Of a DNA stretch of 64,000 nt, positions 19,904 through 30,934 are shown piece after piece. The translations under genes were made by a program, and so were the position numbers. Position 1 is the first letter of the stretch. Each line of letters begins with the position of its first letter. A model generated the notes under the pieces. That model was not told the origin of the DNA and made no database searches. It worked only from the letters and a program-made list of their open reading frames with translations. Origin of the DNA: Rhodoferax sp. (lineage in GTDB: Bacteria > Pseudomonadota > Gammaproteobacteria > Burkholderiales > Burkholderiaceae_C); assembly GCF_030653815.1 (NCBI RefSeq), contig NZ_JAURYQ010000006.1:62001-126000 (forward strand), given 5' to 3'.

Positions 19904-19950
19904 GGATTCAGACCACTCGCGCAGCGACGTGCTCTGACCCCAGCTGATTA
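19904..19950. repeat. REP-like hairpin, copy 2, overlapping the end of the flavoprotein gene
   Basis: Arms TCAGA-C-CAC (19908-19916) and GTG-C-TCTGA (19929-19937), with TCG/CGA inside, form a hairpin with a GCAG-containing loop; a C-C mismatch is at the same place as in copy 1. It is followed by CCCAGCTGATTA. The stop codon and the last 13 or so codons of the convergent flavoprotein gene lie inside this copy. Confidence 0.75.
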
Positions 19951-21074
19951 AACCAAGACCGTCCGGCGGCAAGCGCCTCTTGCCGCACACCCAACGCCGC
20001 CATGGCAGGCGGCACGGGCAGGCCGCGCACCAAGGCCGCAGCCAGTTCGCCCATGGCGGGCGCGGTCTGGATGCCATAGCCGCCCTGCCCCGCCAGCCAG
20101 AAAAACCCCGGCGCATCGGGCGCAAAGCCCACAACCGGAGTCTTGTCGGCAACAAACGAACGCAAACCGGCCCATTTGCGCCGCACCTGCCTGATCTGCA
20201 AGGTGGTGGCGCTTTCCAGCCGGTCGACGGCGATCGCCACATCGAGTTCTTCGGGCTGAACATCCTGCGCCGGCACCGGGTCGGCATTGGCCGGTGACAC
20301 CAGCAGCAGCCCAGCCTCGGGTTTGAAATAAAAGGTCTCGGCGGCATCGATCACCAGCGGCCAACCCGTGCTTTGCACGGACGCCGGCAACTCACAGGTG
20401 AAGGCCGTGCGCCGCATCGGCACCAGACCCACCGGCCTGACGCCGGCCAGTTGCGCCAGTTCGTCACACCAGGCGCCGGCCGCATTCACCAACACCGGCG
20501 CGCTGAATGACCCCGCAGCCGTCTCGATACACCAGGCCCGGCCATCATGGCGGATTTGGCGCACGCCGGCATCACACACCAGTTGCGCCCCGGCGGCTTT
20601 GGCACCGCGCAAAAAACCCTGGTGAATACCGTGCACGTCCATGTCCATGGCGTCGGGTTCATACACCCCAACCACCGCGGCTTCGGGTTTGAGCACCGGC
20701 ACCCGTTGCAGTATCTTGTCCTGCGTCCACCAGGCAATGTTGGGCACCAGGGCGCGCATGCTGTCCAGCGTCTGGCGCAGCGCGTCATGGTCGGCTGCGC
20801 CACCCACAATCAGTGCACCACGCGGCGTCACCAGCGGATAGGGCGAAAAGCCCTCGGAAGGCTGGAAGTAAAAAGGTTTTGAGGCGGTGGTGATGGCACG
20901 CACCGTGGCATTGCCATAGGTTTCGGAATAAAGCGCAGCCGAGCGCCCGGTCGAATGGTAGCCAGGCTGCGGCTCGCGCTCCAGCACGACCACATTGGCA
21001 TGGGGCGCCAAAAAATAAGCCACCGAGGCGCCCGCCATGCCGGCACCAATGATGAGAACGTCTGAGGTTTGCAT
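19908..21074 (-). CDS. FAD-dependent oxidoreductase, D-arginine dehydrogenase (DauA)-like
   Basis: A DAO-family flavoprotein of 388 residues. The Rossmann motif VLIIGAGMAGASVAYFL is at the N-terminus, followed by VVLEREPQPGYHSTGRSAALYSETYG, VLVNAAGAWCDELAQLAG, SPANADPVPAQDVQPEELD and the C-terminal FAD motif GQGGYGIQTAPAMGELAA. These match the DauA group (FAD-dependent D-amino-acid dehydrogenase) closely, but a D-arginine preference cannot be proved from sequence. The first ATG of the open frame is at 21101; the ATG at 21074 directly before the Rossmann strand is more likely. The last residues (NQLGSEHVAARVV) derive from a REP-like hairpin. Confidence 0.85.
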   Translation of the reverse strand: MQTSDVLIIGAGMAGASVAYFLAPHANVVVLEREPQPGYHSTGRSAALYSETYGNATVRAITTASKPFYFQPSEGFSPYPLVTPRGALIVGGAADHDALRQTLDSMRALVPNIAWWTQDKILQRVPVLKPEAAVVGVYEPDAMDMDVHGIHQGFLRGAKAAGAQLVCDAGVRQIRHDGRAWCIETAAGSFSAPVLVNAAGAWCDELAQLAGVRPVGLVPMRRTAFTCELPASVQSTGWPLVIDAAETFYFKPEAGLLLVSPANADPVPAQDVQPEELDVAIAVDRLESATTLQIRQVRRKWAGLRSFVADKTPVVGFAPDAPGFFWLAGQGGYGIQTAPAMGELAAALVRGLPVPPAMAALGVRQEALAAGRSWFNQLGSEHVAARVV

Positions 21075-21130
21075 GATTTTTAATTGAGGAAGATCATGCA
21101 AACACTGTAACGCGAGTCAATCCGCCAGCT

Positions 21131-23059
<1,929 letters not shown>

Positions 23060-23154
23060 TCAACGCAAACACAGACAAGATCAAACGCCGCCTGCCGGTA
23101 GCGCAAGGCATCGACCTGGATCGATGCGCGGCAATGGCAATAACACAACGTTTG

Positions 23155-23240
23155 GCACTTCTTACGCCGGTATCAACCGGATCAAGTTCGCGGGTTCGGA
23201 CAACCATCTCAGTGCTGATTCAGCACACCCCGGGCGAGGC
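23155..23240 (-). promoter_or_regulatory. TPP riboswitch (THI element) of thiC
   Basis: On the minus strand the region reads CGGGGTG (23226-23232), CTGAGATGG with the invariant CUGAGA at 23207-23212, then ACCCGCGAACTTGATCCGG and TTGATACCGGCGTAAG (down to about 23160). These are the pyrimidine- and pyrophosphate-sensor helices of the TPP aptamer in the right order and spacing. It lies about 150 nt ahead of thiC. Between aptamer and gene are a 7-bp hairpin (GCATCGA/TCGATGC) and a short AACT/AGTT stem followed by six T residues that might act in the expression platform. Confidence 0.95.
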
Positions 23241-23361
23241 GCAGTGTAAACGAGTCCGAAAAAACAGGGCTGGCAAAATATTTTCAGGTCCTGCACCGCA
23301 AATTTCAAGCCGTGGCCCATCTGGTCACCGTAACATGTTGCCGATTCAAAGGATTACCACG

Positions 23362-24516
23362 ATGCCCATCATCACCAACATCGAAGACCTGCGCCTGCTG
23401 GCCCAAAAGCGTGTGCCGCGCATGTTTTATCAATACGCCGACTCGGGCTCCTGGACCGAGTCCACCTACCGCGCCAATGCCGAGGATTTTCAGAAAATTC
23501 TGCTGCGCCAGCGGGTGGCCGTCAACATCGAGCACCGCAGCACCGCCAGCACCATGATCGGCCAAAATGTCGCCATGCCGGTGGCCATTGCGCCCACCGG
23601 CCTGACGGGCATGCAGTGTGCTGACGGCGAGATCAAGGCGGCCAATGCGGCCAAAAAATTCGGCATTCCGTTCACCCTGTCCACCATGAGCATCTGCTCG
23701 ATCGAAGACGTGGCCGCCGGGACCGGTGGCCACCCGTTCTGGTTCCAGCTGTACGTCATGAAAGACCGCGACTACATCGAGCGCCTGATCGACCGCGCCA
23801 AGGCGGCCAACTGCTCGGCGCTGATGCTCACGCTGGACCTGCAAATCATCGGCCAGCGCCACAACGACATCCGCAACGGCCTGTCGGCACCGCCCAAGCT
23901 CACCGTGCGCAATATGCTCAACATGATGACCAAGCCGCGTTGGGGCGTGGGTATGCTGGGCACGCCACGGCGCGGCTTTGGCAACATCGTCGGCCACGTC
24001 AAGGGCATCGAGAGCATGGGCACCTTGAGCGAATGGACCGCCAAACAGTTCGATCCGGCCTTGAGTTGGAACGACGTGGAATGGATCAAAAAGCGTTGGG
24101 GCGGCAAGCTCATCCTCAAAGGCATTCAGGACGCCGAAGACGCCCGACTGGCGGTGGCGTCAGGCGCGGACGCGCTGGTGGTCAGCAACCACGGCGGCCG
24201 CCAGCTGGACGGCGCGCCCAGTTCCATCACCGCCCTGCCCGCCATCGTCGACGCCGTGGGCAGCCAGATCGAGGTGCACATGGACGGCGGCATCCGCAGC
24301 GGGCAAGACGTGCTCAAGGCCCGCGCCCTCGGTGCGCGCGGCGCCTACATTGGCCGTGCCTTTTTGTACGGCCTGGGCGCCATGGGTGAAGCCGGTGTGA
24401 CCCGCGCGCTGGAGATCATCCACAAGGAACTTGATTTGACGATGGCTTTTTGCGGGCGCACGCACATCGACAAGGTGGACAAGGGGATACTGCTGCCCGG
24501 GACGTATCCCACGTAG
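23362..24516 (+). CDS. FMN-dependent alpha-hydroxy-acid dehydrogenase (L-lactate dehydrogenase family)
   Basis: Oxidises a 2-hydroxy acid to the 2-oxo acid with FMN. The 384-residue protein starts MPIITNIEDLRLLAQKRVPR, followed by FYQYADSGSWTE, MPVAIAPTGLTGM, the tyrosine-containing FWFQLYVMKDR, LDLQIIGQRHND, the catalytic histidine in VVSNHGGRQLDG and DGGIRSGQDVLKARALGA. This is the LldD/glycolate-oxidase/mandelate-dehydrogenase family; L-lactate is the likeliest substrate but is not proved. The open frame begins at 23026; ATG 23362 fits the family N-terminus and lies well clear of the divergent thiC leader. Confidence 0.9.
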   Translation: MPIITNIEDLRLLAQKRVPRMFYQYADSGSWTESTYRANAEDFQKILLRQRVAVNIEHRSTASTMIGQNVAMPVAIAPTGLTGMQCADGEIKAANAAKKFGIPFTLSTMSICSIEDVAAGTGGHPFWFQLYVMKDRDYIERLIDRAKAANCSALMLTLDLQIIGQRHNDIRNGLSAPPKLTVRNMLNMMTKPRWGVGMLGTPRRGFGNIVGHVKGIESMGTLSEWTAKQFDPALSWNDVEWIKKRWGGKLILKGIQDAEDARLAVASGADALVVSNHGGRQLDGAPSSITALPAIVDAVGSQIEVHMDGGIRSGQDVLKARALGARGAYIGRAFLYGLGAMGEAGVTRALEIIHKELDLTMAFCGRTHIDKVDKGILLPGTYPT

Positions 24517-24759
24517 GCTCGCAGCCGTCATTTGGACATTCGCAAAACGCGCTTGGGATTTTTTTATCGGCTGGGCTGATTCTGCCGGTGAGCGTTGTTG
24601 GTGGTTGAACAAGAAGACAACCATTTCGGATGTCTGCTCCAGCTTCGCGGACTGTGCTGCAGCAGCAGCTGTCATTTACCAGAAAATCGGGAGCGCCCGG
24701 TTCGGGCCAGGTGAGGGTAGTCGCCAAAGACTGGTGACGGGCACTACGCTGGGCCGTGC

Positions 24760-24969
24760 TCAATCCTTGAGGCTCACCCCCAAGGCATCCAGCTTCTTGG
24801 CATACGAGTCCCTGCGTTTTGTTGCCTTTGCAGCTGTTTCGGCGGCCGCTTGGACTGCCTTGGGCCCCTTTTGCGCAGCAGTTTTGATCAATCCGAACTT
24901 GTGAGCAGCATCTGCTTGCGCCCGCTTGAAAGTGGCGATGAGTTCGGCATGGGCAACGGATGGATTCAA
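24760..24969 (-). CDS. Small Ala/Lys-rich ORF, possibly coupled to the upstream hypothetical gene
   Basis: A 69-residue frame from a TTG at 24969 that overlaps the stop codon of the preceding gene. The peptide is Ala/Lys-rich and strongly helical: LIATFKRAQADAAHKFG, AAQKGPKAVQAAAETAAK, RRDSYAKKLDALGVSLKD. The character recalls phasin or histone-H1-like tails but is too short to assign. The frame is open upstream to 25134 in sequence that belongs to the other gene. It may be a separate coupled gene, or the C-terminal part of the previous protein lost to a frameshift. The 243 bp between it and the dehydrogenase gene end hold nothing clear. Confidence 0.4.
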   Translation of the reverse strand: MNPSVAHAELIATFKRAQADAAHKFGLIKTAAQKGPKAVQAAAETAAKATKRRDSYAKKLDALGVSLKD

Positions 24970-25379
24970 AGTTTGACGTTCGTGCGAAGCAAAGCTGTTC
25001 TCAATTCGCGATTGGCAGGTTTTGAAACATCCACCTTTTGAACAGCCAGGTCGAACGGTGAGCCTGGACTGATGTTGGTTGGCAGTACTTTTTTTACAGG
25101 ATTCACAGTGGGGGGAGTGCCCTGCCCCGGACACATACGAACGGAAAACCCGAATTCTTCGAGTACGCCTTTCGCATACAGCTCCGCCAATTGTTGAAAC
25201 GTCACGAAGGCTGAGCGTTTAACTTCTTTGAACCCTGGCTCACTGATGTCACGAACGATCTCGAATTTACCAAGCGTATCTCGCTGCGTATTGGTAAACG
25301 GATGCAGCAAGAAAGACTGACGAACCCCATTCTTTTTGGACACCAGAGTGTGCTCGACGGCGATATCAGTTAACAGCAT
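24966..25379 (-). CDS. Hypothetical protein, 137 residues
   Basis: Starts MLLTDIAVEHTLVSKKNGVR with a good GAGGAA ribosome-binding site 7 bases upstream; an ATG 18 codons earlier has no such site. The sequence is soluble and mixed alpha/beta: FEIVRDISEPGFKEV, FVTFQQLAELYAKGVLEEFG, then a Pro-rich linker MCPGQGTPPTVNPVKK and a basic end. I do not recognise a family. It stands alone on the minus strand apart from the small overlapping ORF downstream, and follows the 3' side of the acyl-CoA synthetase-like gene after 122 bp. Confidence 0.65.
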   Translation of the reverse strand: MLLTDIAVEHTLVSKKNGVRQSFLLHPFTNTQRDTLGKFEIVRDISEPGFKEVKRSAFVTFQQLAELYAKGVLEEFGFSVRMCPGQGTPPTVNPVKKVLPTNISPGSPFDLAVQKVDVSKPANRELRTALLRTNVKL

Positions 25380-25501
25380 ATTGTTTTCCTCTTTTTTAAG
25401 CCCCAGCTTGCCAAGTCGCATCAGCCGGCTCAATCAGAACGTTCAAGTTGGGCACTTCCCCCTTGCGGAAAGCACTCAAGGCAAGGACGTGAGTGCCCGC
25501 T

Positions 25502-28189
25502 TCAAACCAGCTGCAACTGGTGCGTCACCAGCTTGAAGTCCGGGTCTTCCGGGAACGGTTTGATCTTGAAGCCCAGGCCCTTCATGAGTTTGAGCATATT
25601 GGGGTTATTGGCCAGCACCAGGCCCTCGATTTCGGTCAGCCCCTTTTCACGGGCAAAGTCCATGATCGACAGCATCAGCCGTGAACCCAGGCCGCGGCCC
25701 TTGAACGCGTCGTCCACCACCAGCGAGAATTCGCAACTGGCGCGGTCCGGGTTGGTGATGTAGCGCGACACGCCAATGATGCGCGTGGTCTCAAGGGTCT
25801 GGCCTTGCGCATCGGTGACCTCTTCGGTGATGAGCGCCACCAGCGCCATCTCACGGTCGTAGTCGATCAGCGTGAAGCGTGACAGCATGGTGGCCGGCAG
25901 CTCCTGCATGCTCGACACAAAACGGAAATAGCGGCTCTCGGGTGACAAGCTGCGCACAAAGGCCTGCAACATGTCGGCGTCGTCGGGGTGCACCGGACGC
26001 ACGATGTACTCGCCGCCACCGGCCAATGGGCACAACTGCTCGTGTTGCGATGGGTAAGGCAGGATCGCCAGGTGGTTGTAATGACGCACTGACGGTGCGG
26101 CGTTGTCCACCACAATGCGCGCGTCCACGGCCAGCGCGCCCGACTCGTCGACGATGATGGGGTTGATGTCCATCTCGCGCAGTTGCGGCAGTTCGCACAC
26201 CATCTCCGAGACACGCAGCAAAATCTGCTCCAGTGCTTCCATGTCGACGGCCGGCGCACCACGCCACACGCCCAGGGTTTCCGCCACGCGCGAGCGCTCG
26301 ATCAGGCGGCGTGCCAAAAACTGGTTCAGTGGCGGCAGTTCCATGGTGCGGTCGTCGATGAGCTCGATCATGGTGCCACCGGCACCAAAAGCGATCACCG
26401 GGCCAAAGGGCTCGTCGGTGACCAGGCCCACGCAAACCTCACGGCCGCGTTTCAGGTTCGCCATGTTCTGGATCGTGACGCCGTTGATGCGGGCATTGGG
26501 CATCATTTTGGTCACCGTCTGAATCATCGACAGGTAGGTGTCGCGCACGCTGGTGGCATTCAAAACGTTAAGGACCACACCCTGCACGTCGGACTTGTGG
26601 CTGATGTCCGGGGAATCGATCTTGAGCGCCACCGGAAAACCCAGCTGGGTGGCGATCATGATGGCTTCATTGGCGCTGCGCGCCAGGATGGTCTTGGTGA
26701 CCGGGATATGAAAGGCCGCCAGCAAGGCCTTGGACTCCATCTCGGTCAGCACCTTGCGACGCTCGGCCAGCACGCTCTCGATCAGCAGGCGTGCGCCTTC
26801 CACATCCGGCTGCGACAGGTCTGACAGCGGGGGCGGTGTTTGCTGCAGCAACTGCTGGTTTTGGTAGAACGAGGCAATGTTGCCAAAGGCACCCACTGCC
26901 GCCTCAGGGGTTCGGAAGGTGGGAATGGCGGCGTCGTTCAACATCTTGCGGGCATCCCCCACCGTGGCGTCGCCCATCCAGCAGGTCAGCAGCGGCTTGC
27001 TCACGTGGGCGTTGAAGTCGGCCATGGCCTTCGCCACAGCGTCGCCGTCGGCACCCATCTTGGGAGAATAAATCACCAGAATACCGTCCACCTGGGGTGC
27101 TTTGCTGACGGTTTCAATGGCCAGGCGGAAATGCTCCGGCCCGGCGTCTTCTGACACGTCGATCAGATCGGTCAGGGTGGCCAGCGCTGGCATGTGCGGC
27201 TTGAGGGCCACCGCCTGCTCGGGCGTGAGTCGCCCCAGCGTCAGATTGATTTCACTGACCCAATCGGCGGCCAACACGCCGGGTCCGCCACCGTTGGTGA
27301 TGATGGCCAGGCGCTTGCCGACGGGCTTGTAGCGCGAAGCCAGGCATTTGGCCGCCGAGAACAGCGCCACAAACGAGCGCACGCGCACCGCGCCAGCACG
27401 TCGCAGCGCGGCATCAAACACGTCGTCGGAACCGACGATGGTGCCCGAGTGGGTCAGGGCCGCCTGATTGCTGGCCGGCTTGCGCCCGGCCTTGAGCACC
27501 ACCACCGGCTTGGCATTGGCAGCGGCGCGCAGTGCGCTCATGAAGCGCCGGGCGTTGGTAATGCCTTCCATGTAGATCACGATGCTGTGGGTCTTGGCGT
27601 CCGAGGCCAGGAAATCCAGCACCTGGGCGATGTCCACCGCGGTATTGGGTCCGAGGGAGACCACTGCGGAAAAGCCCACGGCGTTCTTTTTGGCCCAGTC
27701 CAGAATCGAGGAAGTCAGCGCGCCCGACTGCGACACCAGCGCCAGCGGCCCCAGCGAGGCCAAATCCCCCGCCACACTGGCGTTGAGCTGCAGGCTTGGC
27801 CGCTGAAAACCCAGACTGTTGGGGCCCAATAGGTGAATGCCGTCGCGGGTGGCCATTTTGTGCAGGTCGGCGGCCAGGGCGGCGTCGATGCCGGTCGAGA
27901 TCACCAGGGCTGAGCGACATTTGATGCGCCCGGCAATTTCCATCGCAGCCACGACCTCGGAAGGCGGCAGCGCGATGATGGCCAGATCGGCATTGACCGC
28001 AGCCAGGTCCGCCAAGGTCCCGCTGGCATGAATGTCCAGAAAAATCAGTTTGCCGGTAAAACGCTGGGCGGTGATGGCCTGGTGCAACACGCGCGCTTGC
28101 GGCGTGAGCGTCTCGGACTCTTCAGCCTTGCCGGCGAACACCACAATGGAGGTCGGCGAAAAAAGAGAACTCAAAAAATGCTTATCCAT
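25502..28189 (-). CDS. GNAT-fused acyl-CoA synthetase (ADP-forming)-like protein, protein acetyltransferase Pat-like
   Basis: 895 residues. Domain order: CoA-binding Rossmann domain (about 1-125, PTSIVVFAG), succinyl-CoA-ligase-like domain (HLLGPNSLGFQRP, LVSQSGALTSSILDWA), ATP-grasp domain (about 470-690, PVALKIDSPDISHKSDVQGV, GREVCVGLVTDEPFGPVIAFGAGG) and a C-terminal GNAT acetyltransferase (about 725-895, VRPVHPDDADMLQAF and DDAFKGRGLGSRLM, the acetyl-CoA loop). This is the architecture of PatZ/Pat lysine acetyltransferases that control acetyl-CoA synthetase. The ATG at 28189 is chosen; 14 codons upstream lack family character. It is divergent from dinB. Confidence 0.88.
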   Translation of the reverse strand: MDKHFLSSLFSPTSIVVFAGKAEESETLTPQARVLHQAITAQRFTGKLIFLDIHASGTLADLAAVNADLAIIALPPSEVVAAMEIAGRIKCRSALVISTGIDAALAADLHKMATRDGIHLLGPNSLGFQRPSLQLNASVAGDLASLGPLALVSQSGALTSSILDWAKKNAVGFSAVVSLGPNTAVDIAQVLDFLASDAKTHSIVIYMEGITNARRFMSALRAAANAKPVVVLKAGRKPASNQAALTHSGTIVGSDDVFDAALRRAGAVRVRSFVALFSAAKCLASRYKPVGKRLAIITNGGGPGVLAADWVSEINLTLGRLTPEQAVALKPHMPALATLTDLIDVSEDAGPEHFRLAIETVSKAPQVDGILVIYSPKMGADGDAVAKAMADFNAHVSKPLLTCWMGDATVGDARKMLNDAAIPTFRTPEAAVGAFGNIASFYQNQQLLQQTPPPLSDLSQPDVEGARLLIESVLAERRKVLTEMESKALLAAFHIPVTKTILARSANEAIMIATQLGFPVALKIDSPDISHKSDVQGVVLNVLNATSVRDTYLSMIQTVTKMMPNARINGVTIQNMANLKRGREVCVGLVTDEPFGPVIAFGAGGTMIELIDDRTMELPPLNQFLARRLIERSRVAETLGVWRGAPAVDMEALEQILLRVSEMVCELPQLREMDINPIIVDESGALAVDARIVVDNAAPSVRHYNHLAILPYPSQHEQLCPLAGGGEYIVRPVHPDDADMLQAFVRSLSPESRYFRFVSSMQELPATMLSRFTLIDYDREMALVALITEEVTDAQGQTLETTRIIGVSRYITNPDRASCEFSLVVDDAFKGRGLGSRLMLSIMDFAREKGLTEIEGLVLANNPNMLKLMKGLGFKIKPFPEDPDFKLVTHQLQLV

Positions 28190-28364
28190 GAAACCACCTA
28201 TTGACAAATAATCCAGACCGTGAATCTGCAATGCAGAGCTTAACCGGAATGGCGCGGCATTTTTTTGACCTGGCGCACCAAAAAAGCAGGCATTCGCACG
28301 ACTTTAAGCCACATTGCCTTGATGGCTGCCAAGCGGCCTCATTTGCATCGAAAATCAGGGTGTC

Positions 28365-29594
28365 ATGAGCACCCCACGGACCATCCCCCTGCGCCGCATT
28401 GCCCACCTGGACATGGACGCGTTTTATGCCTCCGTGGAACTGCTGCGCTACCCCCAACTCAAGGGGCTGCCGGTGGTGATTGGCGGCGGACGCCGGGCGC
28501 AGGACGAAGACCTCAAGGCGGCACAAGGTGAGCGCCCGCTGCACAAGATTGCGGTGGCCGAGTTCCCCCGACTGCAAGACTACAGCGGGCGCGGTGTCAT
28601 CACCACCGCCACCTATGCGGCGCGCCAGTTTGGCGTGGGTTCGGCCATGGGACTCATGAAAGCCGCCAAGCTCTGTCCCCAGGCGATTTTGCTGCCCGTG
28701 GACTTTGCCGCCTACCGGCACTACTCCCGCACCTTCAAGGACATCATCCTGGACATTGCGCCGCTGATGGAAGACCGCGGCATTGACGAGGTCTACATCG
28801 ACTTCACCGAAGTCCCCGGCGGCCAACGCGAAGGTGGTCGGGTGCTGGCACGCCTGATCCAGAAAGCCATTTTTGACGCCACCGGCCTCACCTGCTCGGT
28901 GGGCGTGGCGCCCAACAAACTGTTGGCCAAGATGGCCAGCGAGTTCAACAAACCCAACGGCATTGCCATTGTTGCCGAGGACGACCTGGCGGGCAAAATT
29001 TGGCCGCTGGCCTGCCGCAAAATCAATGGCATTGGACCCAAGGCCGATGAAAGGCTGCAGCAATTGGGCATCAAAACCATCGGCGATCTGGCGCAAAAAG
29101 AACAAGGCTGGCTGATGGACCACTTTGGCCAGAAAACCGGCGCCTGGATGTTTGAAGCTGCCCGGGGCATTGACACGCGCCCCGTGGTGCTGGCGAGTGA
29201 ACCGGTGTCCATCAGTCGCGAAACCACCTTCGAGCGCGACCTGCACGCGGTGCGCGACAAGGCCGAGCTGGGCACCATCTTTACCCGGCTGTGCGACCAG
29301 GTGGCGCAAGACCTGGCGCACAAGGGCTATGTGGGCAAAACCATCGGGATCAAACTGCGCTATGACAACTTCAAAAGCGTCACGCGCGACCTGACGCTGC
29401 CCGACTACGTCTGTGATGCCGCCGCCATTCGCCACCAGGCCGGACTCTGCCTGAAACGGGTACCACTGCAGCAGCGCCTGCGCCTGCTGGGAGTGCGCGT
29501 GGGCTCCTTGCTGTCCTTGACCGAATATCAAACCGGACTGCGCAATGCGGCCCCAAACGCGCCGCTGCAAACCCTCATGAATCTGGATCTATAG
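28365..29594 (+). CDS. dinB: DNA polymerase IV (Y-family, DinB)
   Basis: Error-prone translesion polymerase. The palm motif is HLDMDAFYASVELLRYP near the start; the second acidic pair is in GIDEVYIDFTE and the finger/thumb region shows TCSVGVAPNKLLAKMAS, KPNGIA and the helix-hairpin-helix INGIGPKADERL. The little-finger domain includes RETTFERDL and IKLRYDNFKSVTR. At 409 residues it is longer than E. coli DinB (351), with an insert after PVVIGGG (about residues 43-70) and a longer C-terminus. A clamp-binding motif is uncertain; QTLMNL near the end is a weak candidate. No LexA box was recognised upstream. Confidence 0.93.
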   Translation: MSTPRTIPLRRIAHLDMDAFYASVELLRYPQLKGLPVVIGGGRRAQDEDLKAAQGERPLHKIAVAEFPRLQDYSGRGVITTATYAARQFGVGSAMGLMKAAKLCPQAILLPVDFAAYRHYSRTFKDIILDIAPLMEDRGIDEVYIDFTEVPGGQREGGRVLARLIQKAIFDATGLTCSVGVAPNKLLAKMASEFNKPNGIAIVAEDDLAGKIWPLACRKINGIGPKADERLQQLGIKTIGDLAQKEQGWLMDHFGQKTGAWMFEAARGIDTRPVVLASEPVSISRETTFERDLHAVRDKAELGTIFTRLCDQVAQDLAHKGYVGKTIGIKLRYDNFKSVTRDLTLPDYVCDAAAIRHQAGLCLKRVPLQQRLRLLGVRVGSLLSLTEYQTGLRNAAPNAPLQTLMNLDL

Positions 29595-29674
29595 GCCATA
29601 ATTTGCCCCAGTAAAGACCGCCGTTTGGTGCCTGTTTTGGGCCGCTGGACGTTTTCAACGCCACCGTTTCAGCC

Positions 29675-30265
29675 ATGCACCGAACCATTTTCTCGACCCC
29701 CGTCGTCAACACCCTGCTGCGCGCCTTGTCAGTGACTTATCTCAAGCTGGCGGGCTGGCAGGTGCAGGGCGTGCTGCCCGAGCAGGCGCAAAAAAGCGTG
29801 CTGATTGCGGCCCCCCACACCAGCAACTGGGACCTGCCCTACACCCTGATGGTGGCTTTTGTGCTGCGCCTGAACATTTACTGGATGGGCAAGGCCAGCA
29901 TCTTCAGATTTCCGTTTGGACCGCTGATGCGCTGGCTCGGCGGCATTGCCGTGGACCGCAGCAAGACCAATAACCTGGTGCTGGCCTCGGCCCAAGCCAT
30001 TCAGGCGGCGGACGGCGCCCTGCAACTGATCGTGCCGCCCGAGGGCACGCGCAGCAAAACGCGCTACTGGAAAACCGGCTTTTATCACATTGCAGCCACA
30101 GCACAAGTGCCGATCGTGCTGGCCTACATGGACTACCAGCGCAAGGTCAGCGGCCTCGGACCACTGTTTGTGCCCAGCGGCAACCTCGAGGCCGACATGC
30201 TGCAGATCAAGGCTTTTTATGCGCCCTTCAAAGGCCGGAATGCCGACCAGTTCGAGAGCGAATAA
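29675..30265 (+). CDS. PlsC-like lysophospholipid acyltransferase
   Basis: 196 residues with the acyltransferase motif I PHTSNWDLPY (HX4D, near residue 45), motif II WMGKASIFRFPFG and motif III PPEGTRSK near 129. A hydrophobic stretch LMVAFVLRLNIYWM may touch the membrane. The family transfers acyl chains to lysophospholipids or related acceptors; this short form is common in proteobacteria and its acceptor is unknown. It is 80 bp after dinB, same strand, and ends 3 bp before the convergent thrH stop. Confidence 0.85.
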   Translation: MHRTIFSTPVVNTLLRALSVTYLKLAGWQVQGVLPEQAQKSVLIAAPHTSNWDLPYTLMVAFVLRLNIYWMGKASIFRFPFGPLMRWLGGIAVDRSKTNNLVLASAQAIQAADGALQLIVPPEGTRSKTRYWKTGFYHIAATAQVPIVLAYMDYQRKVSGLGPLFVPSGNLEADMLQIKAFYAPFKGRNADQFESE

Positions 30266-30268
30266 GGG

Positions 30269-30877
30269 TCAGCGCCTGGCTGCCGCACGGTCGATCTCGG
30301 CGCGCAATTCAGCGTAGTTCATGGTCACCGGAAACTGCGGAAACTCGTCGATCACGTTTTGTGGCGGGTGAAACAAAATGCCGGCATGGGCCCCGGCCAG
30401 CATGGCGGTGTCGTTGTAGGAGTCACCGGCGGCAATCACGTGGAACTGCAGCTCGCGGAAACGCTGCACCGCTTCTTTTTTCTGGTTGGGCATGCGCAGG
30501 TGGTAGTTCACCAGAAAGCCATCGGCATCGGCTTCGAGCTTGTGGCAAAACAGCACCGGCATGTTGAGCTGGGCCATCAGTGGCATGGCAAATTCGTAAA
30601 ACGTGTCCGACAGGATGATGACCTGGTAGTCGCGCCGCAGCGCGTCCAGAAAATCACGGGCGCCGGCCATGGGCCCCATGTCGGAGATCACCTTTTGAAT
30701 GTCGGGCAGGCCCAGCTGATGGGTCTTGAGCAACGCCAGCCGGTAGCTCATCAGCTTGTCGTAATCGGGCTCGTCGCGGGTGGTGCGTGAGAGCTCGGGA
30801 ATGCCGGTGCGCTTGGCAAATTCGATCCAGATTTCGGGAACCAGGACACCTTCAAGGTCAAGACAAACAAGCTGCAC
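30269..30877 (-). CDS. thrH: Phosphoserine phosphatase / homoserine phosphotransferase ThrH
   Basis: HAD-family enzyme able to dephosphorylate phosphoserine and to pass the phosphate to homoserine. The start is VCLDLEGVLVPEIWIEFAKRTG, with motif I DLEGV rather than the usual DxDGT, as in Pseudomonas ThrH. Further on are VIILSDTFYEFAMPLM, FCHKLEADADG, AAGDSYNDTAML and HAGILFHPP. A GTG at 30877 preceded by GGAG at good distance is taken as the start, which gives the usual ThrH length of about 200; an ATG nine codons upstream has no ribosome-binding site. Confidence 0.92.
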   Translation of the reverse strand: MQLVCLDLEGVLVPEIWIEFAKRTGIPELSRTTRDEPDYDKLMSYRLALLKTHQLGLPDIQKVISDMGPMAGARDFLDALRRDYQVIILSDTFYEFAMPLMAQLNMPVLFCHKLEADADGFLVNYHLRMPNQKKEAVQRFRELQFHVIAAGDSYNDTAMLAGAHAGILFHPPQNVIDEFPQFPVTMNYAELRAEIDRAAARR

Positions 30878-30934
30878 GGAAATTCTCCAAAAATTGGTCA
30901 ACAAAGGCGGGCATGTTACCGTGAAAGGATTGCC

